A stretch of 47,920 bases of DNA from Curvibacter sp. Lineage in GTDB: Bacteria > Pseudomonadota > Gammaproteobacteria > Burkholderiales > Burkholderiaceae_C. The notes under the pieces were generated by a model that was given only the letters and a program-made list of their open reading frames with translations, was not told where the DNA came from and searched no databases. The stretch lies in the NCBI GenBank assembly GCA_003987795.1, contig RXJO01000252.1, positions 1,236 to 49,155 on the forward strand. The letters run 5' to 3'. The first letter of the stretch is position 1. Each line of letters opens with the position of its first letter. The position numbers were made by a program, and so were the translations under genes. Shown here one piece after another: positions 32,885-41,543 of this stretch.

Positions 32885-33538
32885 ATGAGCAAAAAATCAA
32901 CCCCTCCCCGTGGCCGCCAGAAGGCCGACACCGCGCGCACCGACGAGAAGCGCGAGAGCATCCTGCGCGCTGCCGAAGGCCTGTTTGCCGAACAGGGCTA
33001 TGCCAACACCACCATCGATCAGATCGCCCAGCGCCTGGGCGTGACCAAGCCCTTCGTCTACTACTACTTCCACAACAAGCTCGAGATCTTCGAGCAGTTG
33101 TCTTGGCGACCCGCCGTGGCCTGCTTCACCAGCATGGACTTTGCCACCGACGATCCCCGCCCCGCCCACGAAAAGGTGACCGAAGGTATCGAACGACTGA
33201 TCCGGGCCACGCTGGCGCACTACCCGGCGGCCTTCTTCCCTTACCGTGAGCCTCAGGTCTACCGCCCCGAGTACCTGGTCGCCCAGAAGAAGCTGGCCAA
33301 TCACTTCTACGACCAACTGTGCGCCCTGCTGGAGCAAGGCCGCAGCGAGGGCATGTTCGACTTCGACGAGACCCGCATCACCGCCCTGGCAGCCTGCAGC
33401 CTGCCCGGCTTTCTGTACAACTGGTACCGCCCCGATGGCCGCATGAGCCCCGAAGAGCTGGTGCAGACCCTGGCCCCCCTGGCCTGGCGTGTGCTGGGCC
33501 TGCGGCGCAGCCGCCGCAGGGGCACCGGCAGCACCTGA
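32885..33538 (+). CDS. TetR-family transcriptional regulator
   Basis: A 217-residue regulator. The N-terminal helix-turn-helix is about 24-70 (I-L-R-A-A-E-G-L-F-A-E-Q-G-Y then T-I-D-Q-I-A-Q-R-L-G-V-T-K-P-F-V-Y-Y-Y-F). The C-terminal helical domain is for ligand binding. It is divergent from the acyl-CoA ligase/carboxylase operon and most likely represses it, responding to an acyl-CoA or acid; that is inference from the usual arrangement. Basic residues dominate both ends. Confidence 0.87.
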   Translation: MSKKSTPPRGRQKADTARTDEKRESILRAAEGLFAEQGYANTTIDQIAQRLGVTKPFVYYYFHNKLEIFEQLSWRPAVACFTSMDFATDDPRPAHEKVTEGIERLIRATLAHYPAAFFPYREPQVYRPEYLVAQKKLANHFYDQLCALLEQGRSEGMFDFDETRITALAACSLPGFLYNWYRPDGRMSPEELVQTLAPLAWRVLGLRRSRRRGTGST

Positions 33539-33630
33539 ATGGGCGGGCCTGCGGCACGCACCAGGCGGGCGGATGGAATTCTTCAGGCGCCCTGACGCGC
33601 GCTCTTTCACCCCAAGAACGGAGACATCTC

Positions 33631-34920
33631 ATGAACCACCCCATCCGTCACCCCGGCCTTCAGGCGCTCGGCGCGGCCACCGTGCTGTTGGCCGCCCTGA
33701 CCGGGCCTGCCTGGGCCGCTCCTGGCGACACCAGCTTCAAGGTCGCCTACATCGACCCCCTGTCGGGGCCGTTTGCGAATGTGGGCGAGCTGATGCTCAC
33801 CCACACCCAGTTCGCCATCGAGGAGATCAATGCCAAAGGGGGCATCCCCCTGGCCGGCCACAGCCCGGTGAAGCTGCAGTTGCTGCAGTTCGACAGCAAG
33901 CTGTCCGCCCAGGAAAGCCTGAGCGCCCTGCAGTCGGCCATCGACCAGGGCGCCCGCGCGATCATCACCGGCGGCTCGGGCTCGTCGGTGGTGGCGGCCC
34001 TGGTGCAGGCCGCGGCCAAACACAACGAGCGCAACCCCGATCGGGCGGTGCTGGTGCTGAACCACTCTTCCATCGACCCCGACCTGACCGGCAAGTCGTG
34101 CAACTTCTGGCATTTCCAGTTCGAGGCCAACACGGCCATGAAGATGAAGGCCATCGCCAACACCATCAAGAAGATGCCCGAGGTTCAGAAGGTGTATCTG
34201 CTGAACCAGGACTACGCCCACGGCAAGCAATGGGCCCACTACGGGCAGGAGCTGGTCGGCCTGGCCCGGCCCGACATCCAGTTCGTGGGCGAGACCCTGC
34301 ATCCGATCGGCCGTGTCAAAGATTTTTCTCCCTACGTGGCCAAGATGAAGGCTGCAGGCGCCGACTCGGTGATCACCGGCAACTGGGGTCAGGACATGAC
34401 GCTGCTGCTCAAGGCGGCGGGCGATGCCGGCTACGGGCTGCGCTACTTCAACCACAGTGCGGGTTCGATCCCGGGCACCGTGCTGGCGGTCTCGCAGGCC
34501 AAGCTGGGTCAGTTGACCTGGGTGGCCGAATGGCACCCCGGTGAAGCGGGCACGCCCCGGGTCGATGCCCTGGCCAAGGCCTACAAGGCACGCACCGGCA
34601 AGGAGTTTCTGGCCCCGCGCATCGACATGACCCCGCGCTTCCTGGCAGCCGCCATCCAGAAGGCCCAGTCGCTGGATGCGGCCAAGATCGCCCGCTCCCT
34701 CGAAGACCTGACCCTGGACACCGCCGTGGGGCCGGTGCGCCTGCGCGGCGAAGACCACCAGGCCCTGTTGCCCCAGGTGGTCAACACCATCGCGCCGGTG
34801 GATGGCAAGACCGTCAAGGTGGGCTGGGAGGGCACGAACTACGGCTTCCGCACCGATGCGATCTACTCGGGCAACGAGCTGGCCCAGGGCACCGAGTGCA
34901 AGATGGCTCGCCCCCAGTGA
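33631..34920 (+). CDS. Branched-chain amino-acid-type ABC substrate-binding protein
   Basis: A 429-residue periplasmic protein with a signal peptide (about 1-30, ending A-W-A-A) and the type I binding fold: V-A-Y-I-D-P-L-S-G-P-F at the start, I-I-T-G-G-S-G-S-S, then Y-L-L-N-Q-D-Y-A-H-G. It belongs to the LivK/urea/aromatic-acid receptor group. No permease or ATPase genes (livHMGF) adjoin it, so it is a lone receptor here. The ATG has a CGGAGA site; an upstream frame from 33319 overlaps tetR and is not real. It lies after tetR, so a link to the substrate of the acyl-CoA ligase operon is possible. Confidence 0.85.
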   Translation: MNHPIRHPGLQALGAATVLLAALTGPAWAAPGDTSFKVAYIDPLSGPFANVGELMLTHTQFAIEEINAKGGIPLAGHSPVKLQLLQFDSKLSAQESLSALQSAIDQGARAIITGGSGSSVVAALVQAAAKHNERNPDRAVLVLNHSSIDPDLTGKSCNFWHFQFEANTAMKMKAIANTIKKMPEVQKVYLLNQDYAHGKQWAHYGQELVGLARPDIQFVGETLHPIGRVKDFSPYVAKMKAAGADSVITGNWGQDMTLLLKAAGDAGYGLRYFNHSAGSIPGTVLAVSQAKLGQLTWVAEWHPGEAGTPRVDALAKAYKARTGKEFLAPRIDMTPRFLAAAIQKAQSLDAAKIARSLEDLTLDTAVGPVRLRGEDHQALLPQVVNTIAPVDGKTVKVGWEGTNYGFRTDAIYSGNELAQGTECKMARPQ

Positions 34921-34938
34921 GCCCACCGTGAGCCCACC
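34917..34938 (+). repeat. Tandem 11-mer across a stop codon
   Basis: GTGAGCCCACC occurs twice in direct succession, starting in the last bases of the receptor gene. A GCGGCC-GCGAA-GGCCGC hairpin follows (34952-34968). The role is unknown; slipped-strand duplication is possible. Confidence 0.5.
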
Positions 34939-34994
34939 CTGAGTCGATCGGGCGGCCGCGAAGGCCGCACAATCGGGGGAGCCTGAGCCCGACC

Positions 34995-35471
34995 ATGAGC
35001 GACATCTCCTCCGACCTTGACCGCATCGACCTCCGCATCCTGCAAGTGCTGCAGGAAGACGGACGCATCTCCAACCTCAAGCTGGCGGAATCCGTGGCCT
35101 TGTCACCCACCGCGGTGCTGGCGCGGGTGCAGCGACTGACCCGCGAGGGCTACATCCTGGGCTACGAGGCACGCCTCAACCCGCTCAAGCTGGGGGCCGG
35201 CATGATGGTCTTCGTCGAGGTGCTGCTGGACCGCACCACCCCCCATGTGTTTGAGGAATTCCAGGCCGCGGTGCAGGTGCGCCCCGAGATCATGGAATGC
35301 CACATGGTGGCCGGCGGCTTCGACTACCTGCTCAAGACCCGCATGGCCGACATGGCCTCCTACCGGTCTTTCGCGGGCACCGTGCTGTGGCAGTTGCCCG
35401 GCGTGCGCGAGACACGCACCTATGCGGTGATGGAAGAGGTGAAGAACACCACCCACCTGAAACTGTTCTGA
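34995..35471 (+). CDS. Lrp/AsnC-family regulator 1
   Basis: A 158-residue protein. The N-terminal helix-turn-helix is about 10-60 (D-L-R-I-L-Q-V-L-Q-E-D-G-R-I-S-N then S-P-T-A-V-L-A-R-V). The C-terminal ligand-binding domain (RAM) is about 75-150 and contains G-G-F-D-Y-L-L-K. Such proteins respond to amino acids. It stands alone between the receptor gene and convergent yggS. No AT-rich Lrp-like site is visible in its short upstream gap. Confidence 0.87.
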   Translation: MSDISSDLDRIDLRILQVLQEDGRISNLKLAESVALSPTAVLARVQRLTREGYILGYEARLNPLKLGAGMMVFVEVLLDRTTPHVFEEFQAAVQVRPEIMECHMVAGGFDYLLKTRMADMASYRSFAGTVLWQLPGVRETRTYAVMEEVKNTTHLKLF

Positions 35472-35481
35472 GGCCGGCCGC

Positions 35482-36207
35482 TCACGCCACAGGGTAGCTG
35501 CGCCCGCCGAAGATGGCCGTGCCCACCCGTACCATCGTGCTGCCGGCGTGGATGGCCGCCTCCAGATCGCCGGTCATGCCCATGGACAGGGTGTCGAACT
35601 GCTCCGCCCCGGGCAGACCCGCCGCGCGCACCGCATCGAACAGGGCCCGGGCGCGCAGGTGCACCTGCTTTTGCGATTCGAAATCGGGCTGGGGCTCGGG
35701 GATGGTCATCAGGCCACGCAGGCGCAGGCGAGGCAGCAGGGCCACTTCGCGCGCCAGCGCCAGCACCTCGTCGGGCGCCACACCCGATTTGCTGGCCCCG
35801 CCGTCGATGTTGACCTGCAGGCAGATCTGCAGAGGCGCCTTATCGTCGGCGCGCTGCTCGCTCAGGCGCTGGGCGATCTTGAGGCGGTCGACCGAGTGCA
35901 GCCAGTCGAAGTGCGCGGCCACCAGCCGGGTCTTGTTCGACTGCACCGGCCCGATGCAGTGCCATTCGGGGCGTGGGCGCAAGGGCTCGGGCGGCGCATC
36001 GAGGGCCTCGATCTTGGCCACCCCCTCTTGCAGGTAGTTTTCACCGAAGGCCTGTTGGCCGGCCGCAGCGGCCTCGCGCACCGCCTCGGGGCCGAAGGTC
36101 TTGGACACGGCCAGCAGGCGCACGCTGCCCGGCGCGCGCCCGGCTGCCTCGCAGGCGCGGTGGATGCGCTCTTGCACAGCTTGGAGGTTGTTACCAATCA
36201 TCGTCAT
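35482..36207 (-). CDS. yggS: YggS/PROSC-family PLP homeostasis protein
   Basis: A 241-residue alanine-racemase-like barrel protein that binds PLP and balances B6 vitamers. The PLP lysine is in L-L-A-V-S-K-T-F (about 36), followed by F-G-E-N-Y-L-Q-E, W-H-C-I-G-P-V-Q-S-N-K and S-M-G-M-T-G-D-L-E-A-A-I near the end, all family signatures. The ATG at 36207 (or the ATG two codons on, 36201) gives the family start; no strong ribosome site is seen. It is divergent from pilT by 46 bases, the usual neighbour in many proteobacteria. Confidence 0.92.
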   Translation of the reverse strand: MTMIGNNLQAVQERIHRACEAAGRAPGSVRLLAVSKTFGPEAVREAAAAGQQAFGENYLQEGVAKIEALDAPPEPLRPRPEWHCIGPVQSNKTRLVAAHFDWLHSVDRLKIAQRLSEQRADDKAPLQICLQVNIDGGASKSGVAPDEVLALAREVALLPRLRLRGLMTIPEPQPDFESQKQVHLRARALFDAVRAAGLPGAEQFDTLSMGMTGDLEAAIHAGSTMVRVGTAIFGGRSYPVA

Positions 36208-36253
36208 AATTAGCCGCAAGCGTAGCAAACAATGAAGTGGAAAGAGGGATTCC

Positions 36254-37297
36254 GTGGACATCACCCAGTTGCTGGCATTCAGCGTCAAGAACAAGGCCTC
36301 GGACCTGCACCTGTCGGCCGGCCTGCCACCGATGATCCGGGTCCATGGCGATGTGCGCCGCATCAATGTGGACGCCCTCGACCACAAGACCGTGCACGCC
36401 ATGGTGTACGACATCATGAACGACTCGCAGCGCAAGGCCTACGAAGAGTTCCTGGAGGTCGACTTCTCCTTTGAAATCGAAGGGCTGGCCCGCTTCCGGG
36501 TGAACGCCTTCAACCACCAGCGCGGCTCGGGTGCGGTGTTCCGGACCATTCCGTCCAAGATCCTGACGCTGGAGCAGCTCAACGCGCCCAAGATCTTTGC
36601 CGACCTGTCGCTCAAGCCGCGCGGTCTGGTCCTGGTGACCGGCCCGACCGGCTCGGGCAAGTCGACCACGCTGGCGGCCATGGTCAACTTCCTCAACGAA
36701 AGCGAGTACGGCCACATCCTGACGGTCGAAGACCCGATCGAGTTCGTGCACGAATCCAAGAAGTGCCTGGTCAACCAGCGCGAGGTGGGCCCGCACACCC
36801 TGAGCTTCAACGCGGCCCTGAAATCGGCGCTGCGCGAAGATCCGGACGCCATCCTGGTAGGTGAAATGCGCGACCTGGAGACCATCCGCCTGGCCATGAC
36901 GGCGGCCGAGACCGGTCACCTGGTGTTCGGCACCCTGCACACCTCGAGCGCAGCCAAGACCATCGACCGGATCATCGACGTGTTCCCGGCCGAAGAAAAG
37001 GAAATGGTGCGTGCCATGCTGTCGGAATCATTGCAGGCGGTGATCTCGCAGACCCTGTGCAAGACCAAGGACGGCCAGGGCCGTGTGGCCGCCCATGAGA
37101 TCATGATCGGCACCAGCGCCATCCGCAACCTGATCCGCGAGGCCAAGGTGGCCCAGATGTATTCGGCCATCCAGACCGGCAACAGCGTGGGCATGCAGAC
37201 GCTAGACCAGTGCCTGACCGATCTGGTGCGACGCAATGTGATCAGCGCCGCCGAAGCACGCAGCAAGGCCAAGACGCCGGAAAACTTCCCGGGCTGA
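36254..37297 (+). CDS. pilT: Type IV pilus retraction ATPase PilT
   Basis: A 347-residue secretion-type ATPase. The Walker A is G-P-T-G-S-G-K-S-T (130-138), an Asp box V-E-D-P-I-E-F lies near 159, a His box T-G-H-L-V-F-G-T-L-H lies near 225, and the PilT-specific A-I-R-N-L-I-R-E is near 291. It powers pilus retraction for twitching motility from the cytoplasmic face of the pilus base. The start is GTG with an AGAGGG ribosome site. It heads a pilT-cNMP protein-pilU cluster. Confidence 0.95.
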   Translation: MDITQLLAFSVKNKASDLHLSAGLPPMIRVHGDVRRINVDALDHKTVHAMVYDIMNDSQRKAYEEFLEVDFSFEIEGLARFRVNAFNHQRGSGAVFRTIPSKILTLEQLNAPKIFADLSLKPRGLVLVTGPTGSGKSTTLAAMVNFLNESEYGHILTVEDPIEFVHESKKCLVNQREVGPHTLSFNAALKSALREDPDAILVGEMRDLETIRLAMTAAETGHLVFGTLHTSSAAKTIDRIIDVFPAEEKEMVRAMLSESLQAVISQTLCKTKDGQGRVAAHEIMIGTSAIRNLIREAKVAQMYSAIQTGNSVGMQTLDQCLTDLVRRNVISAAEARSKAKTPENFPG

Positions 37298-37340
37298 GCC
37301 TTCACCATCAACAACACAGAATAAAGCTAGGGGGTCAATC

Positions 37341-37970
37341 ATGAAAGGCATCCTCGGACTGCTCAGACAGAAGGCGGCACAGCGCCCGGAGGACCCGCAA
37401 GACTCGGTTCTTTTCTCGACGGCCTTTGCCGGCCAGGGCGTGGACTCGGCCATGCTCGTGCCCTGGGAGGCCCGTGCCGTGGAGGTGGGTGCCAAGCGCC
37501 TGCCGGCTGCCCAGGGCAGCAAGATGCTGCAGGCCCTGTGGGCCCGCGACAAATACATGGCGCAACTGCCCACCGACGGCATCGAGCGCATGGAGCGCTT
37601 CTTCGACTTTGCCACCGTGCCGGCCAATCGCGACCTGATCCTGCAGGACGAATACGGCAATTTCATGGTGGTGCTGCTCAACGGCACCATCGCGGTGGAC
37701 CGGGTGCAACCCTGGGGCGAGCACCTTCGGCTGGCCGAGACCCGGCCCGGCGACATCCTGGGTGAGATGTCGCTGCTCGACAGCGGCATCCGTTTCTCGG
37801 CCTGCACCACGCTGACACCGTGCGATGTGGCGGTGCTCAACGCCGATGCGCTCGATGAAATGATGACCCAGGCCCCCCAACTGGCCGCCAGCCTGGTGGC
37901 CTTGCTGGCCCGCAAGCTCTCGCTGCGGTTGCGCGTGGTGAGCGCGCGCCTCAGCGACCACCAGAAATAG
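37341..37970 (+). CDS. Cyclic-nucleotide-binding domain protein between pilT and pilU
   Basis: A 209-residue protein whose C-terminal half (about 90-200) is a CRP-type cyclic-nucleotide-binding beta-roll: G-D-I-L-G-E-M-S-L-L-D-S-G-I-R-F-S-A. The phosphate-binding Glu and Arg positions are kept, but the residue after Arg is Phe. There is no DNA-binding domain. It lies 43 bases after pilT and 29 before pilU, in one transcriptional direction. It may couple a nucleotide signal to the retraction motors; this is inferred from position. Confidence 0.85.
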   Translation: MKGILGLLRQKAAQRPEDPQDSVLFSTAFAGQGVDSAMLVPWEARAVEVGAKRLPAAQGSKMLQALWARDKYMAQLPTDGIERMERFFDFATVPANRDLILQDEYGNFMVVLLNGTIAVDRVQPWGEHLRLAETRPGDILGEMSLLDSGIRFSACTTLTPCDVAVLNADALDEMMTQAPQLAASLVALLARKLSLRLRVVSARLSDHQK

Positions 37971-37999
37971 ACACAGCCCCCAAAGCAGGACACCCGCAC

Positions 38000-39136
38000 A
38001 TGGAACGCGATCAGGCGAGCAAATTCATCAACGATCTGCTCAAGCTCATGGTGAGCCGCAACGGCAGCGATCTGTTCATCACAGCCGACTTTCCGCCCGC
38101 GATCAAGGTGGACGGCCGCATCACCAAGGTCTCGCCCCAACCCCTGACCTCGGTGCACACCGTGGCGCTGGCCCGCTCGATCATGAACGACAAGCAGGCC
38201 GCCGAGTTCGAGCGCACCAAAGAGTGCAACTTCGCGATCTCGCCCGCTGGCATCGGGCGTTTCCGCGTCAACGCCTTTCTCCAGCAGGGCAAGGTCGGCA
38301 TGGTGCTGCGGGTGATCCCGATGACCCTGCCCACCATCGACGACCTCGGGCTGCCCCAGGTGCTCAAGGAAGTGGCCATGACCAAGCGGGGGCTGTGCAT
38401 CATGGTCGGGGCCACCGGCTCGGGCAAGTCGACCACCCTGGCCTCGATGGTGGACTGGCGCAACGAGAACTCCTACGGTCACATCATCACGGTCGAAGAC
38501 CCGGTTGAATTCGTGCACCCGCACAAGAACTGCGTGGTCACCCACCGCGAAGTGGGCCTGGACACCGACAGCTGGGAGGCCGCCCTCAAGAACACCCTGC
38601 GTCAGGCACCCGATGTGATCCTGATGGGCGAGATCCGCGACCGCGAAACCATGGAGCATGCGGTGGTGTTCGCCGAAACCGGCCACCTGTGCCTGGCCAC
38701 CCTGCACGCCAACAGCGCCAACCAGGCCCTGGACCGCATCGTGAACTTCTTCCCCGAAGAACGGCGCGACCAGTTGCTGATGGACCTGTCGCTGAACCTG
38801 CGCGGCATGATCTCGCAGCGCCTGATCCCCAAGCAGGACGGCAAGGGCCGGGCCGCCGCGGTCGAGGTGATGCTGAACACGCCGCTGATCTCCGACCTGA
38901 TCTTCAAGGGCGAGGTCTCAGAGATCAAGGAGATCATGAAGAAAAGCCGCAACCTGGGCATGCAGACCTTCGACCAGTCACTGTTCGATCTCTACGAAAG
39001 CAACGTCATCACCTACGAAGACGCGCTGCGCAATGCCGACTCGCTCAACGACCTGCGCCTGCAGATCAAGCTCAACAGCCAGCGCGCCCGCAACCAGGAC
39101 CTGTCGGCCGGCACCGAACACTTTGCCATCGTCTGA
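38000..39136 (+). CDS. pilU: PilT-like ATPase PilU
   Basis: A 378-residue paralogue of PilT with Walker A G-A-T-G-S-G-K-S-T (137-145), V-E-D-P-V-E-F, T-G-H-L-C-L-A-T-L-H and a C-terminal extension after the motor core, typical of PilU. PilU assists PilT in pilus retraction under load. An AGGA ribosome site lies before the ATG. A terminator follows. Confidence 0.94.
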   Translation: MERDQASKFINDLLKLMVSRNGSDLFITADFPPAIKVDGRITKVSPQPLTSVHTVALARSIMNDKQAAEFERTKECNFAISPAGIGRFRVNAFLQQGKVGMVLRVIPMTLPTIDDLGLPQVLKEVAMTKRGLCIMVGATGSGKSTTLASMVDWRNENSYGHIITVEDPVEFVHPHKNCVVTHREVGLDTDSWEAALKNTLRQAPDVILMGEIRDRETMEHAVVFAETGHLCLATLHANSANQALDRIVNFFPEERRDQLLMDLSLNLRGMISQRLIPKQDGKGRAAAVEVMLNTPLISDLIFKGEVSEIKEIMKKSRNLGMQTFDQSLFDLYESNVITYEDALRNADSLNDLRLQIKLNSQRARNQDLSAGTEHFAIV

Positions 39137-39141
39137 ACCCG

Positions 39142-39179
39142 TGCCGCCGGCCTGCCCTGCTGGGTGCCGGCGGCATTTT
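39142..39179 (+). terminator. Rho-independent terminator after pilU
   Basis: TGCCGCCGGC (39142-39151) pairs with GCCGGCGGCA (39166-39175), followed by TTTT. It lies five bases after the stop codon and ends the pil cluster. Confidence 0.82.
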
Positions 39180-39213
39180 CTTTGCTTCCTCCAACCCACG
39201 CTTTCACATCACC

Positions 39214-40128
39214 ATGTCCAGCACCAACGCTCGCACTTACGAAGCCACCCCCTCGCTCAAGGTCGCCTTTCTCGGCCTGGGGGTGATGGGCTACCCCATG
39301 GCCGGCCACCTGGCCCTGGCCGGTCACCAGGTCACGGTGTACAACCGCACCCCCGCCAAGGCCGAGGCCTGGGTGAAAGAGTTTGCCGCCACCGCGGCCC
39401 CGCGCGCCGCCGCCACGCCACGCCTGGCCGCCCAGGACGCCGATCTGGTGTTCTGCTGCGTGGGCAACGATGACGACCTGCGCTCGGTCACCCTGGGCGC
39501 CGACGGCGCCTTCGCCGGCATGAAGCCCGGCGCTGTGTTCGTCGACCACACCACGGCCTCGGCCGAGGTGGCCCGCGAGTTGGCCACCGCTGCGCGCCAG
39601 ATCGGCCTGCGCTTTGTCGACGCGCCGGTCTCGGGCGGCCAGGCTGGTGCCCAGAACGGCCTGCTGACTGTGATGTGCGGTGGCGAGCAGGCGGCCTTCG
39701 ACGCGGCCCGCCCCGTGGGCATGGCCTTTTCGCGGGCGTTCACCCTGCTCGGCGAGAGCGGTGCCGGCCAGTTGGCCAAGATGGTCAACCAGATCTGCAT
39801 CGCCGGCCTGGTCCAAGGCCTGTCCGAAGCCATCGCCTTCGGCCAGAAGGCCGGCCTGGACATGAACCAGGTGCTCGAGGTCATCGGCAAGGGTGCTGCC
39901 CAGAGCTGGCAGCTCGACAACCGCGGCAAGACCATGGTGGCCGACCAGTTCGAGTTCGGCTTCGCGGTCGACTGGATGCGCAAGGACCTGGGCCTGGTGC
40001 TCGATGAAGCCAAGCGCAATGGCGCCCGACTGCCGGTGACGGCACTGGTGGACCAGTTCTATGCCGACGTGCAGCAGATGGGAGGCCGACGCTGGGACAC
40101 CTCCAGCCTGATCAAGCGCCTGCGCTGA
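39214..40128 (+). CDS. NAD(P)-dependent beta-hydroxyacid dehydrogenase (HIBADH family)
   Basis: A 304-residue oxidoreductase. The N-terminal Rossmann motif is G-L-G-V-M-G-Y-P-M-A, followed by D-A-P-V-S-G-G-Q-A-G-A (substrate-binding signature) and the catalytic Lys region G-A-G-Q-L-A-K-M-V-N-Q. It is of the 3-hydroxyisobutyrate/2-hydroxy-3-oxopropionate (tartronate semialdehyde) reductase group; the substrate cannot be chosen between these. Tartronate semialdehyde would fit a glyoxylate route, but it is far from glcD. The ATG at 39214 is the family start. It is convergent with the dolP-like operon. Confidence 0.87.
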   Translation: MSSTNARTYEATPSLKVAFLGLGVMGYPMAGHLALAGHQVTVYNRTPAKAEAWVKEFAATAAPRAAATPRLAAQDADLVFCCVGNDDDLRSVTLGADGAFAGMKPGAVFVDHTTASAEVARELATAARQIGLRFVDAPVSGGQAGAQNGLLTVMCGGEQAAFDAARPVGMAFSRAFTLLGESGAGQLAKMVNQICIAGLVQGLSEAIAFGQKAGLDMNQVLEVIGKGAAQSWQLDNRGKTMVADQFEFGFAVDWMRKDLGLVLDEAKRNGARLPVTALVDQFYADVQQMGGRRWDTSSLIKRLR

Positions 40129-40140
40129 AAGCACAAGGCC

Positions 40141-40160
40141 GGCCCCAGGCCTCTGGGGCC
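40141..40160. terminator. Hairpin between convergent dehydrogenase and dolP-like genes
   Basis: GGCCCCAG-GCCT-CTGGGGCC is a perfect 8-bp stem in the 82-base convergent gap. No T-run follows, but the position suits a shared end. Confidence 0.45.
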
Positions 40161-40210
40161 CGGCAGCCGGCCTGGACGGCCCGAAGACCGAGCCGCCGGG
40201 TGACGGATGA

Positions 40211-40861
40211 TCAACCGCCGGTCTTGGCCGGCTCGGTGTTCTTGGGCGGCGTGGGCATCTGGTTCTTGAGCTCTTCTTCGGAGATGATCTCGAACAGGCG
40301 CACCACCTTCTGCACCCCATCGACGCCGCGGGCGATCTCGGTGGCCCGGTTGGCCTCGCGCTGCGTCACACGGCCCATCAGGTACACCACCTGGCGTTCA
40401 GTGACCACCTTGAACGAATTCGAGATCAGATCACGCGCGTCGACCAGGCTGGCCTTGACCTTGCCCGAGATCAGGGCGTCCTTGGAGCGCTCGCTCAGCG
40501 GACTGGCAATGCCCACCACCAGCTCGTTGTAGACGCCACGCACGTTCTCGACGCGCTGCACGATCTGCTCGGCCTTCTGCTTGGCCTCGGCCGTGGTGGC
40601 TTCGCCGGTCAGCAGCACCTGGCGGTTGTAGCTGGTGACGTTCACGTGCAGGCCGTCACCCAGGGCCTCGTGCAGGCGGTTGACCGCGCGCAATTCAATG
40701 CCTTCGTCCTCGACCTGTGCGCCGGAAGTGCGGCGATCCGTGGCGACCATGCCGGTCATGACGGCCCCACCGGCCACCAGAGGGAAGCAGGCGGTGAGCT
40801 GGCTCACCAGGGCGGCACCCGCCAGAGCAGCCAAAGCCACCCGTTTCAAACGTTGATTCAT
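40211..40861 (-). CDS. dolP: DolP/YraP-like dual BON-domain lipoprotein
   Basis: A 216-residue lipoprotein with a lipobox L-T-A-C (about 22-25) and two BON domains (about 55-120 and 130-200) showing V-x-L-x-G-x-V repeats (Q-V-L-L-T-G-E and V-V-Y-L-M-G-R-V). DolP of E. coli supports outer-membrane integrity. Its start overlaps the upstream diaA-like stop by four bases, the conserved yraN-diaA-dolP order. The C-terminal tail is Pro/Lys-rich. Confidence 0.87.
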   Translation of the reverse strand: MNQRLKRVALAALAGAALVSQLTACFPLVAGGAVMTGMVATDRRTSGAQVEDEGIELRAVNRLHEALGDGLHVNVTSYNRQVLLTGEATTAEAKQKAEQIVQRVENVRGVYNELVVGIASPLSERSKDALISGKVKASLVDARDLISNSFKVVTERQVVYLMGRVTQREANRATEIARGVDGVQKVVRLFEIISEEELKNQMPTPPKNTEPAKTGG

Positions 40862-41454
40862 GTTGGAAGCTCCTGTTCACCAAGTAATTGGGCGTCCACC
40901 CCGTCGCAGATGCAATGCAGCACCAGCAGGTGGACCTCCTGGATGCGCGCCACGCGTTCGTGCGGGACGCAGATATGGACATCGGTTTCGCGCAAGCCCG
41001 TCCCCAGCACGCCACCGCTGCGGCCCGTCAGGGCCACCACGGTCATGTCGCGCTCATGGGCGGCCTCGACCGCAGCCTGCACGCTGGGCGACTGGCCATC
41101 GGCCGACAGGGCCAGCAGCACATCGCCCGCCAGCCCCAGGGCACGCACCTGGCGGGCGAACACCTGACGGTAGTCCTGTTCGGCCTGGGCGCTGAGGGCG
41201 GCCGCGTCAGTTCCGAGGGCCAGCGCGGCCAACTCAGGGCGTTCGCGCTCGAACTGCCCCACGAAACTGGCGGCCGCGTGCTGGGCCAGGGCCGAAGAGG
41301 CACCATTGCCGCAGACCAGGACTTTGCAACCACTGGTAACGCAGGTCATGATCGCCTGCACGGCGTCGGCAATGGGCTTGCTGAGGATCTGGGCCGACTG
41401 GTATTTCAGGTCGGCGCTGTCGATGAAGTGCTGTTGGATGCGTTGCTCGAGCAT
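40858..41454 (-). CDS. diaA: SIS-domain protein, DiaA/GmhA type
   Basis: A 198-residue sugar-isomerase fold protein with V-L-V-C-G-N-G-A-S-S-A-L-A-Q-H (loop binding the sugar phosphate) and L-A-L-S-A-D-G-Q-S-P-S-V. By sequence alone it could be annotated phosphoheptose isomerase (GmhA). Its place between yraN and dolP-like genes indicates the DiaA group, which binds DnaA and promotes replication initiation in E. coli. It overlaps the dolP-like gene by four bases. Confidence 0.8.
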   Translation of the reverse strand: MLEQRIQQHFIDSADLKYQSAQILSKPIADAVQAIMTCVTSGCKVLVCGNGASSALAQHAAASFVGQFERERPELAALALGTDAAALSAQAEQDYRQVFARQVRALGLAGDVLLALSADGQSPSVQAAVEAAHERDMTVVALTGRSGGVLGTGLRETDVHICVPHERVARIQEVHLLVLHCICDGVDAQLLGEQELPT

Positions 41455-41543
41455 GGGCGCCGATGATACCCCCGCACCATGCCGCCCTGATGGCAGAAAC
41501 CAGGGTTATCGAGCGGGTCAAGCGGCAGGCGCCCATGGGCTGA

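Noticed and set aside
33552-33566. CGGCACG-CACC-AGGC before the solitary binding-protein gene
   Set aside because: The spacing fits but the -12 box is AGGC instead of TTGC; in GC-rich DNA this is expected by chance.
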